Of a DNA stretch of 64,000 nt, positions 7,211 to 16,919 are shown piece after piece. The stretch is from contig CAWDEY010000016.1 in NCBI GenBank assembly GCA_963801505.1, positions 1-64,000 of the forward strand, in the 5' to 3' direction. Position 1 is the first letter of the stretch, and each line of letters starts with the position of its first letter. The notes beneath the pieces are model-generated. The model saw nothing but the letters and a program-made list of their open reading frames with translations. It ran no database searches and was not told where the DNA came from. This DNA is from JAOUFP01 sp963801505 (lineage in GTDB: Bacteria > Nitrospirota > Thermodesulfovibrionia > Thermodesulfovibrionales > UBA6898). A program made the position numbers and the translations under genes.

Positions 7211-9652
7211 ATGTTTGAGAAATTCACCGAGAGAGGCAGAAAAATAATAATATTTGCAAAAGAAGAGGCCGAAAAACGCCAAAATGATTACCTTGGCACC
7301 GAGCACCTTCTGCTTGCCATTCTCAAAGAAGAAGACGGTCTTCCCGTAGCAATATTAAAAAAAATGGGTTTAACACTCGAAGAGCTTCGCATGGAAATTG
7401 AAAGGAATTTACCTGCTGGTATGAATTTATTAACCTTTGGAGATATTCCTTTTACTCCAAGGGCAAAAAAGGTCCTTGAATTGGCAGTAGAAGAAGCCAG
7501 GCTTTTGGGACACAATTACATAGGCAGTGAACACCTTCTCCTGGGATTAGTACGTGAGGACGAAGGAATTGCTGGAAAGATATTGCGGAACCTGGGAGCA
7601 AACCTTCTGGGTGCAAGGCAGCTTACCATCAATCTTTCGATAAAGTCCTTTGTCCATACTCGCGAAAAACGGAATGCCACACCTGCCCTGGACGAATTCG
7701 GCCGCGACCTTACCTTAATGGCCAAGGAAAACCGCCTTGATCCTGTAATTGGGAGAGAAGATGAAATAGAAAGAGTCCTGCAGGTTTTGGGAAGAAGGAT
7801 CAAAAATAACCCGGTGATAATCGGTGAACCTGGAGTCGGTAAAACCGCTATTGTTGAAGGTCTCTGCCAAAAAATAGTTTCAGGTGACATCCCAGAGACC
7901 CTTATTGGTAAAAAAATTATCTCACTAGATCTCGGGGCCCTGATTGCCGGCACCAAGTATCGAGGACAATTTGAGGAAAGATTGAAAATCGTAATGAAGG
8001 AAATTAGCCAGTCAGACAATGTCATCTTGTTTATAGATGAACTTCATACGCTGATTGGGGCAGGGGCTGCTGAGGGGTCCATAGACGCTTCCAGCATGCT
8101 TAAGCCGGCGCTTTCACGCGGAGAGATTCAATGCATTGGGGCCACAACCCCTGATGAATATAGAAAATACATACAGAAAGACAGGGCTCTGGAAAGAAGA
8201 TTCCAGCCTATAATTGTACAGCCCCCGGATGTCAATACTGCTATCGAGATTTTAGCAGGGTTAAAACCCCGTTACGAAGCACATCATAAAGTAAAGATAA
8301 CCAATGATGCGCTGACTGCTTCTGCCAGGCTTTCTGACAGATATATACCTGACAGGTTTTTGCCCGATAAGGCGATAGATGTCATTGATGAAACAGGGTC
8401 AAGGATAAAATTAAAAAGATTAACTCCATCGACGGAATTAAAGGAACTCGAACTTGCAATAAACAAACTCGCAAAAGAAAAGAACCTTTACATCAAACTG
8501 CATGACCTTGAAAAAGCCTCTTCCGTAAGATCAGAAGAGGAAAGAACCAGAAAATTATTTGAGCAACTCCAAAATCAATGGAAAGAAAGTCTGAATAATG
8601 AAATACCTGTTATGAAAGAGGAAGATGTCGCATATACAGTATCAAAAATGACAGGTATTCCAATAGTCAGAATCGAAGAAAAAGAATCAGAAAAACTGAT
8701 CAGGATGGAAGAGGAAATCCATCAAAGAATAATAGCCCAGGATGAGGCCGTTAAGGTTGTATCCAGAGCAATAAGACGGTCCAGGGCGGGACTGAAAAAT
8801 GCCAAGAAGCCGATTGGATCATTCTTCTTCCTTGGCCCTACCGGAGTTGGAAAAACAGAGTTAGCGAAGGCGCTTGCAGGATTTCTTTTTAACGACGAAA
8901 ACGCGCTTATCAAAATTGATATGTCTGAATATATGGAAAGATTTAATGTGTCGAAACTAACAGGGGCACCACCAGGCTACGTTGGCTATGATGAAGGCGG
9001 AATGCTTACTGAAAAAGTGAGAAAAAAACCGTATTCTGTAATACTATTTGATGAAATAGAAAAGGCCCATCCTGATATATTTAACATACTTTTACAAGTT
9101 CTTGACGAGGGTGTTCTTACTGACAATTATGGCAGAAAAGTCGATTTTAGAAATGCGGTAATTATCATGACTTCTAATGTGGGTGCAAGGATAATAGAAA
9201 AGGCGACCCCACTGGGTTTCCAGAAAAATGAGGCAAATGAAGTCTATAGCAATATGAAAGACAATGTACTCAACGAATTGAGAAAAAACTTCAATCCTGA
9301 ATTTCTTAACCGTGTTGATGAAGTAGTAGTTTTCCATCCACTGGAAAAAATACATTTACTGTCTATAATCGACCTTCTTATTAAGGAGACAAACAGGCAG
9401 CTTTTTGAGCAGGAAATGATTATTGAAGTAACTCGCGAAGTAAAAGAATGGATACTGGAGAAGTTTTATAAGCCTGCATATGGCGCCAGACCTATGCGCA
9501 GAGCCATTCAAAAAGTTATTGAAGATCCTCTTGCGGAAGAAATACTTAAAGGGAATTTCAGAGGCATCTATAAAATTAAAGTTATCCTGGAGTCAGGCAC
9601 CACTGTTTTTGTGGCCTCTGAAGAAGCTGCAATTCTTTCCGGAATTAACTAA
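7211..9652 (+). CDS. clpC: ATP-dependent Clp protease ATPase ClpC
   Basis: An 813-residue Hsp100 unfoldase that feeds proteins to ClpP. Two Clp_N repeats occupy residues 1-145. The first AAA module has GEPGVGKT near 205 and LFIDELHTLIGAG near 275. A UVR-like coiled segment (DLEKASSVRSEEERTRK) lies near 435-450, which separates ClpC from ClpA and ClpB. The second AAA module has GPTGVGKT near 545, followed by the ClpB-D2-small domain. RBS AAGGAG precedes the ATG. No mcsA/mcsB or ctsR lies beside it, so control must differ from the Bacillus model. Confidence 0.95.
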   Translation: MFEKFTERGRKIIIFAKEEAEKRQNDYLGTEHLLLAILKEEDGLPVAILKKMGLTLEELRMEIERNLPAGMNLLTFGDIPFTPRAKKVLELAVEEARLLGHNYIGSEHLLLGLVREDEGIAGKILRNLGANLLGARQLTINLSIKSFVHTREKRNATPALDEFGRDLTLMAKENRLDPVIGREDEIERVLQVLGRRIKNNPVIIGEPGVGKTAIVEGLCQKIVSGDIPETLIGKKIISLDLGALIAGTKYRGQFEERLKIVMKEISQSDNVILFIDELHTLIGAGAAEGSIDASSMLKPALSRGEIQCIGATTPDEYRKYIQKDRALERRFQPIIVQPPDVNTAIEILAGLKPRYEAHHKVKITNDALTASARLSDRYIPDRFLPDKAIDVIDETGSRIKLKRLTPSTELKELELAINKLAKEKNLYIKLHDLEKASSVRSEEERTRKLFEQLQNQWKESLNNEIPVMKEEDVAYTVSKMTGIPIVRIEEKESEKLIRMEEEIHQRIIAQDEAVKVVSRAIRRSRAGLKNAKKPIGSFFFLGPTGVGKTELAKALAGFLFNDENALIKIDMSEYMERFNVSKLTGAPPGYVGYDEGGMLTEKVRKKPYSVILFDEIEKAHPDIFNILLQVLDEGVLTDNYGRKVDFRNAVIIMTSNVGARIIEKATPLGFQKNEANEVYSNMKDNVLNELRKNFNPEFLNRVDEVVVFHPLEKIHLLSIIDLLIKETNRQLFEQEMIIEVTREVKEWILEKFYKPAYGARPMRRAIQKVIEDPLAEEILKGNFRGIYKIKVILESGTTVFVASEEAAILSGIN

Positions 9653-9684
9653 AGAATTTAATAGGGATTGAATCAAGGACATCA

Positions 9685-10212
9685 ATGAATAATAAAAAAA
9701 TCGTATTACTGCTGGTTTTTTTCTTGACTGCTTTTATTCTGATTTTCACCTTTGTAAATAGTAAACCCAAGCACGATGTTGCTGTAGGTCTTTATGCCCC
9801 TTTACTCGAAATCAAGGACGATATGACAGGCCGCAAGCTTGTTTTAGGAGATTTAAAAAATAAAGTTTTGTTCGTCAATTTCTGGGCCACATGGTGTCCG
9901 CCCTGCAGAGAGGAAATGCCTTCGATAGACTCTCTGTGGAAAAGTATGCATGGGAATGAGAAATTTCAAATGATCACGATCCTCTATAAAGACCCCTACC
10001 AGGCTGGAATTGCTTACATGAAACAATCCGGATATACATTCCCGGTATATTCAGACAGCAATGAAATGACTGCCAAGAATTTTGGAGTAACTGGCGTACC
10101 TGAAACATATATAATTGATAAAAAAGGAATTTTAAGAAAACGTGTTCTGGGCCCAGCAGAATGGAATTCTCCCGAAGCTAAGAACTTAATTGATTCACTG
10201 CTGAATGAATAA
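9685..10212 (+). CDS. TlpA/ResA-like membrane-anchored thioredoxin
   Basis: A 175-residue thiol-disulfide oxidoreductase. An N-terminal hydrophobic anchor (residues 5-24) exports it to the periplasm. The thioredoxin fold has the redox motif WCPPC in NFWATWCPPCREEMPS near residue 72 and the cis-proline loop GVPETYIID near 140. Such proteins reduce apocytochromes or other exported substrates. Its stop overlaps the next start (TAATG), so the two genes are translationally coupled. Confidence 0.9.
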   Translation: MNNKKIVLLLVFFLTAFILIFTFVNSKPKHDVAVGLYAPLLEIKDDMTGRKLVLGDLKNKVLFVNFWATWCPPCREEMPSIDSLWKSMHGNEKFQMITILYKDPYQAGIAYMKQSGYTFPVYSDSNEMTAKNFGVTGVPETYIIDKKGILRKRVLGPAEWNSPEAKNLIDSLLNE

Positions 10213-10757
10213 TGGGAGTGCCGCATCTTGTTGAGGAACCTATAGTTTTTATAGGCGCACTTTTTTCTGATGAGACTGTTTTCGATCAAGTATTGCCTCT
10301 GTTGCAAGATAAATTCGGAAAAATTTTATTTCAAAGTGATATCCAGCCCTGGGAATATTCAGATCATTACAACAAGGAGTTAGGAAGTCGGATATTTAGA
10401 AATTTTATTTTCTTTGATGAAATTATTGATCCGTCAACCCTTTCAGATATAAAGCTGCTGACAAATGATATTGAAGCTATTTATTCTCAAGACGGTAAAA
10501 GAAGAGTTAATCTTGACCCGGGCTACATTACACTTGCAAAAGTAGTACTTGCATCAACAAAAAATTATTCTCATAGAATCTATCTCGGCAAAGGCATTTA
10601 CGCGGAGCTTGCGCTTTTTTTCAAGGACCGTCAATTCATTGCTATGCCTTATACGTATTACGATTACAAAGACCAGTCTTATCTGGTTATGTTTATGAAC
10701 GTTAGAAATCTTTTAAAAAGAATGCATGGGAAAAAAGCATATAATCTTAAAGAATAG
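10212..10757 (+). CDS. DUF4416 family protein
   Basis: A 181-residue soluble protein matching the DUF4416 pattern: FIGALFSD near the start, YYNKELG-like YNKELGSRIFRNF in the middle, and VNLDPGYITLAKVVLAS with YLGKGIYAEL in the second half. The family function is unknown to me. The coding frame begins inside the stop of the TlpA-like gene and ends with a 3' overlap with proB on the other strand. Confidence 0.85.
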   Translation: MGVPHLVEEPIVFIGALFSDETVFDQVLPLLQDKFGKILFQSDIQPWEYSDHYNKELGSRIFRNFIFFDEIIDPSTLSDIKLLTNDIEAIYSQDGKRRVNLDPGYITLAKVVLASTKNYSHRIYLGKGIYAELALFFKDRQFIAMPYTYYDYKDQSYLVMFMNVRNLLKRMHGKKAYNLKE

Positions 10758-11847
10758 CCATGTTGTCTCTGTGGATGGCCTCATCAGAGTACTTATAACC
10801 AAGAATCTCTTCTATTTCAGATGTTTTTTTCCCCATAATCATTTTAATATCCGAAGATGAGTAGTTGATAAGCCCCTTTGCTACACGCTTTCCGTTTGAA
10901 TTCAGACAATTTACAGAATCACCGACTTCAAAGTTCCCTTCAATACGTATAATCCCTGTCGGCAAAAGACTTTTACCCATCTCTGTTATTGCTCTTACAG
11001 CTCCATCATCTATGCTGATAGATCCCTTGGGGCGGCTGCTGTAAGCAATCCAGCCCTTTTTATGAGAAATCTTTTCTTTGCAGGGATTGAAAAAAGTGCC
11101 GCTCACTTTACCTGCGACTATCGACATTAGCAGTTCAGGTTTATTGCCGTTTGTAATATTCACAGCTATTCCATGAGAAGTGGCTTTTCGGGCAGCCAGA
11201 ATTTTTGAATACATACCGCCTGTGCCTACGGCGCTGCCGGTTCCACCCGCAATATTTTCAATTTCTGAAGTTATTTCCTCAACATATGGAATCAACTTTG
11301 CAGTTGGGCAGACTCTGGGATTCTCCTGATAAAGGCCGTCAACATCGGAAAGAATTACAAGCCTTTCGGCTTCAATGAGAATTGCGACAAGGGCAGCGAG
11401 GTTATCATTGTCGCCAAATTTAATTTCATCGGTTGTAACAGTATCATTTTCATTGATCACCGGAATGATTCCGTACGCCAATAACGTTATTATTGTATTT
11501 TTGGAGTTGATGTATTTTTTTCTATCGGAAAAATCTTCCCTTGTTAATAAAATCTGTGCTACTTTATAATCATATTCCGCGAAAGCTTTTTCATAGGCCC
11601 ACATCAGGGTGCTTTGTCCAATAGCCGCTGCAGCCTGTTTCAACCTAATATCTCTGGGCTTGGATTTCAATCCGAGTTTCTTCATTCCGGCTGCAACAGC
11701 CCCTGATGATACAACGACCACTTCATATCCCATGGCTGCGATTTTAGATATGTGTTCTGCAAGACTCCGTATAATATCCGCATCTATTCCGACGAGTTTA
11801 TGCGATAATATATTACTGCCGATCTTAATAACAAATCTTTTTCCCAT
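10747..11847 (-). CDS. proB: Glutamate 5-kinase
   Basis: A 366-residue enzyme phosphorylating glutamate in the first step of proline synthesis. The amino-acid kinase domain shows VIKIGSNIL at the start, VVSSGAVAAGMKKLG near 45 and INENDTV near 135, plus GTGGMYSKI near 208. A PUA domain fills residues 275-350. The start ATG overlaps the obg stop by one base, so obg and proB form an operon. The usual partner proA is not in the window. Confidence 0.95.
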   Translation of the reverse strand: MGKRFVIKIGSNILSHKLVGIDADIIRSLAEHISKIAAMGYEVVVVSSGAVAAGMKKLGLKSKPRDIRLKQAAAAIGQSTLMWAYEKAFAEYDYKVAQILLTREDFSDRKKYINSKNTIITLLAYGIIPVINENDTVTTDEIKFGDNDNLAALVAILIEAERLVILSDVDGLYQENPRVCPTAKLIPYVEEITSEIENIAGGTGSAVGTGGMYSKILAARKATSHGIAVNITNGNKPELLMSIVAGKVSGTFFNPCKEKISHKKGWIAYSSRPKGSISIDDGAVRAITEMGKSLLPTGIIRIEGNFEVGDSVNCLNSNGKRVAKGLINYSSSDIKMIMGKKTSEIEEILGYKYSDEAIHRDNMAIL

Positions 11848-12845
11848 TATTTAATTTCAAGTGCTTTGCTCAGATAATTCAAAAGCTTTCTTATCCCCTT
11901 GCCGGTCACTGATGATATTTTTAAAAAATCAATATTGTTAGTCTTACAGTAATTTTCAAGCATGTCAAGCCTTGTTTTATCTGTAACGCTATCTATTTTT
12001 GTAGCCACGACAGTCTCAGGTTTTAAGAGCAGATCAGGGCTGTACATACCCAACTCCCTTCTTATCTTAAGATAGCGTGCTACAGCATCATCGGCCGTAT
12101 CAGATACGTCAACCAGATGAAGAAATATGCGTGTGCGTTCTATATGTCTCAAAAAACTGACCCCCAATCCAGCTCCCAAATGGGCTCCCTCTATCAATCC
12201 AGGAATATCAGCCACGACACAACTCTTATGATCTTTCAGCTTTACAACGCCGAGGTTTGGAATCAGTGTTGTAAAAGGATAATCAGCAATTTTCGGCTTA
12301 GCAGATGAAATAACTGAAATTAAAGTTGATTTACCAGCATTGGGGAATCCTATAAGACCGACATCTGCAAGTAATTTTAATTCAAGAATCAGCCACTTCT
12401 CTTCATTATTTTCTCCGGGTTGTGCATACATCGGTACCTGCTTTGTTGATGTTGCAAAATGAGAATTTCCAAGCCCTCCTCTGCCACCCTTAGCGGCAAT
12501 AAAATAATCACCATCCTTGATAAGATCAGCAATTGCCTCATTTGAATCGGCATCCCTAATTATTGTCCCTGCGGGGACAATTAAAACCAGATCATCCGAG
12601 TTTTTCCCATGCATTTTTTTCCCCATACCGTTCTGGCCATTTTTTGCATGATATTCTCTTTTGTATTTAAAATCAAGGAGCGTATTAATCTGGCTTGTAG
12701 CCTTGATGATTACATCCCCGCCTTTGCCGCCATCTCCACCATCAGGGCCGCCCCTCGGAACATACTTTTCCCTGCGAAAACTTACACAGCCTTTGCCACC
12801 TTTTCCGCTTGTCACAAAAATTTTTGAATAATCAATAAATTGCAT
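11847..12845 (-). CDS. obg: GTPase Obg
   Basis: A 332-residue ribosome-associated GTPase. The Gly-rich Obg fold occupies residues 1-155 (GGKGGKGCVSFRREKYVP and GGDGGKGGDV are typical). The G domain follows with GFPNAGKST near 168, DIPGLIEGA near 215, and a TKID base-recognition motif. The variable C-terminal OCT domain is absent, as in many short Obg proteins. It lies downstream of rplU-rpmA as in most bacteria, but a terminator-like hairpin separates them. Confidence 0.95.
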   Translation of the reverse strand: MQFIDYSKIFVTSGKGGKGCVSFRREKYVPRGGPDGGDGGKGGDVIIKATSQINTLLDFKYKREYHAKNGQNGMGKKMHGKNSDDLVLIVPAGTIIRDADSNEAIADLIKDGDYFIAAKGGRGGLGNSHFATSTKQVPMYAQPGENNEEKWLILELKLLADVGLIGFPNAGKSTLISVISSAKPKIADYPFTTLIPNLGVVKLKDHKSCVVADIPGLIEGAHLGAGLGVSFLRHIERTRIFLHLVDVSDTADDAVARYLKIRRELGMYSPDLLLKPETVVATKIDSVTDKTRLDMLENYCKTNNIDFLKISSVTGKGIRKLLNYLSKALEIK

Positions 12846-12861
12846 TTCTTTACAAATAAAA

Positions 12862-12885
12862 AAAGGCAGAGGTTAATCTGCCTTT
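12862..12885 (-). terminator. Intrinsic terminator downstream of rpmA
   Basis: Read on the minus strand, AAAGGCAG and CTGCCTTT form an 8-bp stem with an 8-base loop, followed by a run of T. It lies between rpmA and obg and should reduce read-through from rplU-rpmA into obg-proB. The stem is flanked by A and T runs on both sides, so it may also act in the other direction. Confidence 0.8.
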
Positions 12886-12907
12886 TCTATCCCTATATAT
12901 TTTTCTT

Positions 12908-13171
12908 CTATTCCTGGATTTGCGGATATACGCTTATTTTCAACCTGTTTCTGTCTTTTCTTTCAAAGTTAACAATACCATCAATAACCGCAAAAAGCGT
13001 ATCATCAGAACCCTTTTTTACGTTATTGCCTGGATGGAATTTGGTTCCTCTCTGACGTACGAGTATATTTCCGGCTTTGACAAACTGTCCGCCAAATCTC
13101 TTTACTCCCAATCGCTGTGATTCACTATCACGACCGTTTCTTGAACTTCCAACGCCTTTTTTATGTGCCAT
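12908..13171 (-). CDS. rpmA: 50S ribosomal protein L27
   Basis: An 87-residue ribosomal protein near the peptidyl-transferase centre. It begins MAHKKGVGSSRNGRDSESQR and contains GNILVRQRGTKFHPG, both near-universal for L27. There is no N-terminal Firmicute-type cleavable extension. It follows rplU by one base. Confidence 0.97.
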   Translation of the reverse strand: MAHKKGVGSSRNGRDSESQRLGVKRFGGQFVKAGNILVRQRGTKFHPGNNVKKGSDDTLFAVIDGIVNFERKDRNRLKISVYPQIQE

Positions 13172-13172
13172 T

Positions 13173-13493
13173 CTATCCTCCGAATACTATATCGGTTATC
13201 TTTAAAACCGTGTAATTTTGTCTATGGCCCCTAAGCTTCTTATGGCCTTTTCTGGGTTTTTTCTTGAAGATGAGGTCTTTTGCTCCCTTTTCATCGCCCT
13301 GAACTTCCGCCTTAACTATCGCATTTTTAACAAATGGATTGCCCATAGAAACAATTTCATCTTTTGAAATGAAAAGTACCTTATCCAGGCCTATTTCTTT
13401 TCCGGTTTCAGCTTCAATCTTCTGCACTTTAACTGTGTCGCCAGGAGAAACTCTATGCTGATGACCACCATTTTCTACTATCGCATAAATCAT
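13173..13493 (-). CDS. rplU: 50S ribosomal protein L21
   Basis: A 106-residue 50S subunit protein. The start at 13493 (MIYAIVENGGHQHRV) follows a strong GGAGGTGAT ribosome-binding site and matches the family N-terminus. The longer in-frame extension upstream lacks conservation. The C-terminal KKPRKGHKKLRGHRQNYT is diagnostic. It is the first gene of rplU-rpmA. Confidence 0.97.
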   Translation of the reverse strand: MIYAIVENGGHQHRVSPGDTVKVQKIEAETGKEIGLDKVLFISKDEIVSMGNPFVKNAIVKAEVQGDEKGAKDLIFKKKPRKGHKKLRGHRQNYTVLKITDIVFGG

Positions 13494-13589
13494 ATTTATC
13501 ACCTCCGAACTCTTATTAAAAACTATATTTACATGAAAAGTCAATATGTTACGTTACAAAATCAGGTTAAAAAATAAAGCCGCATCCGG

Positions 13590-14996
13590 CTACAGGAGAT
13601 ATTCTGCCAGATTAATTTTGTATTTGTTTGGATCCATCGTCTTTTGTATAGACCGAATATAATTATCCTGCTCATCTTTTTCGGTCAAATCAACAACACG
13701 TCCTTCAACCCTGTTGCCTTGTCTGTCCATTATCAGCAACACTCTGGGCCTTGTCGGAAAAATCTGATTGCTTTCGGTAATGAGTCCCAGTTCTTTTGAG
13801 TCAAGCATAACCAGGGTACCGATAGGATAAAGTCCTATCATATTAATAAAGAACTTGAATAGTAACGGATCCAATTGCGTACCCGATCTTTCCATCATAA
13901 TACTGAGAGCTTTGTCCGGGGCCATGGGAGTTCTCGAATAAACTCTTGCAGAAGTCATGGCATCATATTGATCAGCAAGGCTGACAATTCTGCTTAATAA
14001 ATCCAGGCCCATTTTTTGACGTATTGCCGGATATCCCGAATGGTCAAAATTCATATGGTGCTCAAAAGAAACTATTGCGGATTTCATTGTCAGTTCATCC
14101 AGTTTTTTTAATTTCAATATCGCCCTGACTCCCCATACAGGATGTTTTTTGATAATTTTCCACTCTGCATCAGAAAAGTTTGTTGGCTTATTAAGCACTT
14201 CGCTCGGGACCTCTGTTTTGCCAGCATCATGAAATAATGCAACCATTCCAAGCTCTGTGAGCAACTTCCGGCTTAGGCCAAGTCTCTGTCCCAAAGCTAT
14301 TGACAGTATGCTCACGTTAACGGAATGGTGATAGGTGTACTCATCATAGTCTTTTATCGCGGTCATACACAGTAAAAGCTGCTCTTCCTCCAGGATATGG
14401 TCCACCATTGTTTCCATTACCCTTTTTGCCTTTTTAATATTTACCTTTTCGCCGCTCTTCATTTTATTCATTATGCCTTTCGTGTAAGAAACAGCGTTGA
14501 AATAGGTTTTCTTTATCATCTTCCTTACGTCAAGCGAATTTTCCTCCTCAATGACGTTTTTCAGTCTTCCTATTTCTATGCTCTCTATTCCGGATATTTT
14601 ATCTTCAAAAGCGTTGAACGGTTCATCCGAAAAAGGCGATGATATAAAAGCCTTGGTAAATATTTTTACGTCATCTATTTTTATCTGGTTTTTAAAAATC
14701 ACGCTCCCCAGTTCTCTCTTTTTGAACTCCCTGACAAGAAAGTCAAAGTTAAGTAAATATTCCAGAGAGTAACGGATCCTGTATTCATTTATGTAAAAGA
14801 ATTCTCCCCTTAATTCAAGACTGATAAGATTTTCTTTATCGAGGAGCATGTTTATCATAGATACAAGTCTGCTTACCGAGGATGAAATTGCCACATTATT
14901 TGCGTCGTGGATCTGTGCCGTGCGCACTACTATGGAGATTTGATTTATCAAATCTTTTGCGTTTTTGTGCAGGTCTAAAACTTCCTTATCACTCAT
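13590..14996 (-). CDS. HD-GYP domain protein, probable c-di-GMP phosphodiesterase or receptor
   Basis: A 468-residue cytoplasmic protein. Residues 1-200 have no domain I can name. The HD-GYP domain follows, with HHSVNVSILS near 225, LFHDAGKTEVP (the HD pair) near 252, and FEHHMNFDHSGYP near 318. The usual HHE-DGSGYP reads HHMNFDHSGYP, so the GYP part is kept but the flanking acidic residue is changed. Catalysis may therefore be weak. Its start overlaps the end of the upstream HEAT-repeat gene by 8 bases, so the two are co-expressed and may act as a pair. Confidence 0.87.
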   Translation of the reverse strand: MSDKEVLDLHKNAKDLINQISIVVRTAQIHDANNVAISSSVSRLVSMINMLLDKENLISLELRGEFFYINEYRIRYSLEYLLNFDFLVREFKKRELGSVIFKNQIKIDDVKIFTKAFISSPFSDEPFNAFEDKISGIESIEIGRLKNVIEEENSLDVRKMIKKTYFNAVSYTKGIMNKMKSGEKVNIKKAKRVMETMVDHILEEEQLLLCMTAIKDYDEYTYHHSVNVSILSIALGQRLGLSRKLLTELGMVALFHDAGKTEVPSEVLNKPTNFSDAEWKIIKKHPVWGVRAILKLKKLDELTMKSAIVSFEHHMNFDHSGYPAIRQKMGLDLLSRIVSLADQYDAMTSARVYSRTPMAPDKALSIMMERSGTQLDPLLFKFFINMIGLYPIGTLVMLDSKELGLITESNQIFPTRPRVLLIMDRQGNRVEGRVVDLTEKDEQDNYIRSIQKTMDPNKYKINLAEYLL

Positions 14997-16632
14997 GTTC
15001 CAGCTTTCTTATTGAAGTAAAAATAAACTCTTTTATCAATTTACTGCCATCATTCTTATATTTATTAAGAATATTCAGGGCTTCCTTATTTCCCAGCAAA
15101 CCAAGACTGAAAGCAGCGCAAGCCCTGTTTTCATCATTCTTTGTGCTTCCAAAAAAAGTTTTCTGCTTTAACCTCTGGACAAGAAAATCAAAAACTTCTT
15201 TATCCTTCCACTTTGAAATAATTTCAAAATAATCTTTCTTCTCATCAAATTCTTTATCTTTAAATTTTTTATCAGTTATTCGATCCAGAATAATCCTTTT
15301 AGCAGCTTCTGAACCAATATTGCCAAGAGCCTTTAAGGCAGCAATTCGCACTTGAACCTCCGGGTCATCCAGAGAATCTCTCAGTGCTACAATAACGCCC
15401 GGACCTCCAAGCTCTCCAAGAGCTCTGATAACCTCTTTCTGTACACGAATATCCCCATGCTTTACTGTTTTCAACAAAAAGTCTACGGCCCTTTTATCAG
15501 CAATCTTCCTCAGTATATAAATTATATTTCTGACAACATACCATCGTGTATCGTTCAGTCCGCTTGCAAGCAGCGTGATATCTTTAGGGCCCAGATAGGT
15601 AAGGGCATCAATAACCATTTTTCTTGCATGTATACTCTTTAGTTCACCAAGCATTTTCATAAAGGAGGTAATTGAATTTTTGTCGAGAAAATTGACAAAA
15701 GCAACGAATGATTTTTCATCTATGTCCTGTCCGCTGTCAAGGAGTTCTCCCAGATGTGTTACCACCATCTCGCTTCCGGCAAACAACAGGACCTTTTTTA
15801 TGTATTTCTTTATCTCTTCGGAAATATTTTTATCTCCAACAAGATCTTTGAGCCTTAAAAGGATATCGGTAGCGATGTTAATATCCCCGTGCAACACGGC
15901 GTAATCAATAGAATTCATAAGGAAAACAGAAATATCCTCAAAGTCTTGTCGTGTGTCTGCAAGATACATCATTTCAAACAATATATATACAAGCTTGCCC
16001 AGCTTCTCCTTAGTGTCTTTTTCAAACTCTTCAAGGAGGGAATGGAGATCCTGGTCTGTCAGAGGAATAATTGAGGATTCCTTAATCGCATCACTTTCAT
16101 TAAGGGCATCCTCATAGGCCTTCGTCAGATTGTTAGGTTCATTTGACTCTTCTTTTGCCCTACTGACAGCAGGCGTCTCATAATCTTCTTCATCGCCAAG
16201 GACAATCTCATCAACAACATACTGGATGTTCTGAAAATCTTTTTCCCAGAAAAGCGTTACAATGTCATCATCGATTACGTCAGTGTCAAAATCAAGGGTA
16301 ATAACAGTTAAAAAACCTTCTATTTCATCATTTGTCAGGCCTTTTCTGAAGGTAAGTTCACGAATACCGTCTTTGAAAAAAAATAGAGCGAGATTGTCTT
16401 CTTTTTCAGTACTGCTGTAGACCTGCTCAGAGTCGCAATAGATTTCGTTTTGCTTTATTTTTAGTTGCAACTCATCGTTATAATAAAAAAATTCCCTGAA
16501 CTTAGTGCTAGCATCTTCAAGGGTTTTAATGTAAATAGGATTGTTTGAAGGATACATCCTCAAAATCTTCTTTGATTTTAGGATCGCCTGAATTATATCC
16601 TTTACTGCCCTGATTTCTTCAGTAGTTTCCAT
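14989..16632 (-). CDS. HEAT-repeat protein
   Basis: A 547-residue soluble protein. The N-terminal ~130 residues are acidic and helical. From about 340 to 450 there are regular HEAT/PBS-lyase-like repeats (for example RVQKEVIRALGELGGPGVI and QVRIAALKALGNIGSEAAK). Such repeats serve as protein-binding scaffolds. It overlaps the HD-GYP gene, and a small unknown gene and tatC lie just upstream in the same direction. A role as a partner or target of HD-GYP signalling is inferred from context only. Confidence 0.85.
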   Translation of the reverse strand: METTEEIRAVKDIIQAILKSKKILRMYPSNNPIYIKTLEDASTKFREFFYYNDELQLKIKQNEIYCDSEQVYSSTEKEDNLALFFFKDGIRELTFRKGLTNDEIEGFLTVITLDFDTDVIDDDIVTLFWEKDFQNIQYVVDEIVLGDEEDYETPAVSRAKEESNEPNNLTKAYEDALNESDAIKESSIIPLTDQDLHSLLEEFEKDTKEKLGKLVYILFEMMYLADTRQDFEDISVFLMNSIDYAVLHGDINIATDILLRLKDLVGDKNISEEIKKYIKKVLLFAGSEMVVTHLGELLDSGQDIDEKSFVAFVNFLDKNSITSFMKMLGELKSIHARKMVIDALTYLGPKDITLLASGLNDTRWYVVRNIIYILRKIADKRAVDFLLKTVKHGDIRVQKEVIRALGELGGPGVIVALRDSLDDPEVQVRIAALKALGNIGSEAAKRIILDRITDKKFKDKEFDEKKDYFEIISKWKDKEVFDFLVQRLKQKTFFGSTKNDENRACAAFSLGLLGNKEALNILNKYKNDGSKLIKEFIFTSIRKLEHE

Positions 16633-16640
16633 GATTAGCG

Positions 16641-16919
16641 CTAAGCAAGCAACAGTCTTCTTTCCTTTGCAAAATTCCTGATGATCATTGAGGCCGAGTG
16701 TAATCTCTGTAATTTGAGATTTCGGAGCCTTATCGCAGTTAAATCATTCGTAGGAAATCTTTCTCCTCTTATATCATTTAGTGTTTTGGCTATTTCCCTG
16801 TAAATATCCTTCAATTGTTCAGACTCAAATGACTTTAGGAATATCGGGTTGACTGCTATATACCCTTCAGCGATATCAACAGTTAGCGCTTTTAAGCTTT
16901 TCCCTCTTATATTAGGCAT
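16641..16919 (-). CDS. Hypothetical protein, 92 residues
   Basis: A small basic helical protein. The start at 16919 (MPNIRGKSLKAL) overlaps the last codons of tatC by 8 bases. An upstream in-frame start would overlap tatC much further and is less likely. It contains a stretch rich in Arg/Leu near the C-terminus (AIRLRNLKLQRLHSAS). No family recognised. Close spacing to the HEAT-repeat gene (8 bases) supports one operon from tatB to the HD-GYP gene. Confidence 0.7.
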   Translation of the reverse strand: MPNIRGKSLKALTVDIAEGYIAVNPIFLKSFESEQLKDIYREIAKTLNDIRGERFPTNDLTAIRLRNLKLQRLHSASMIIRNFAKERRLLLA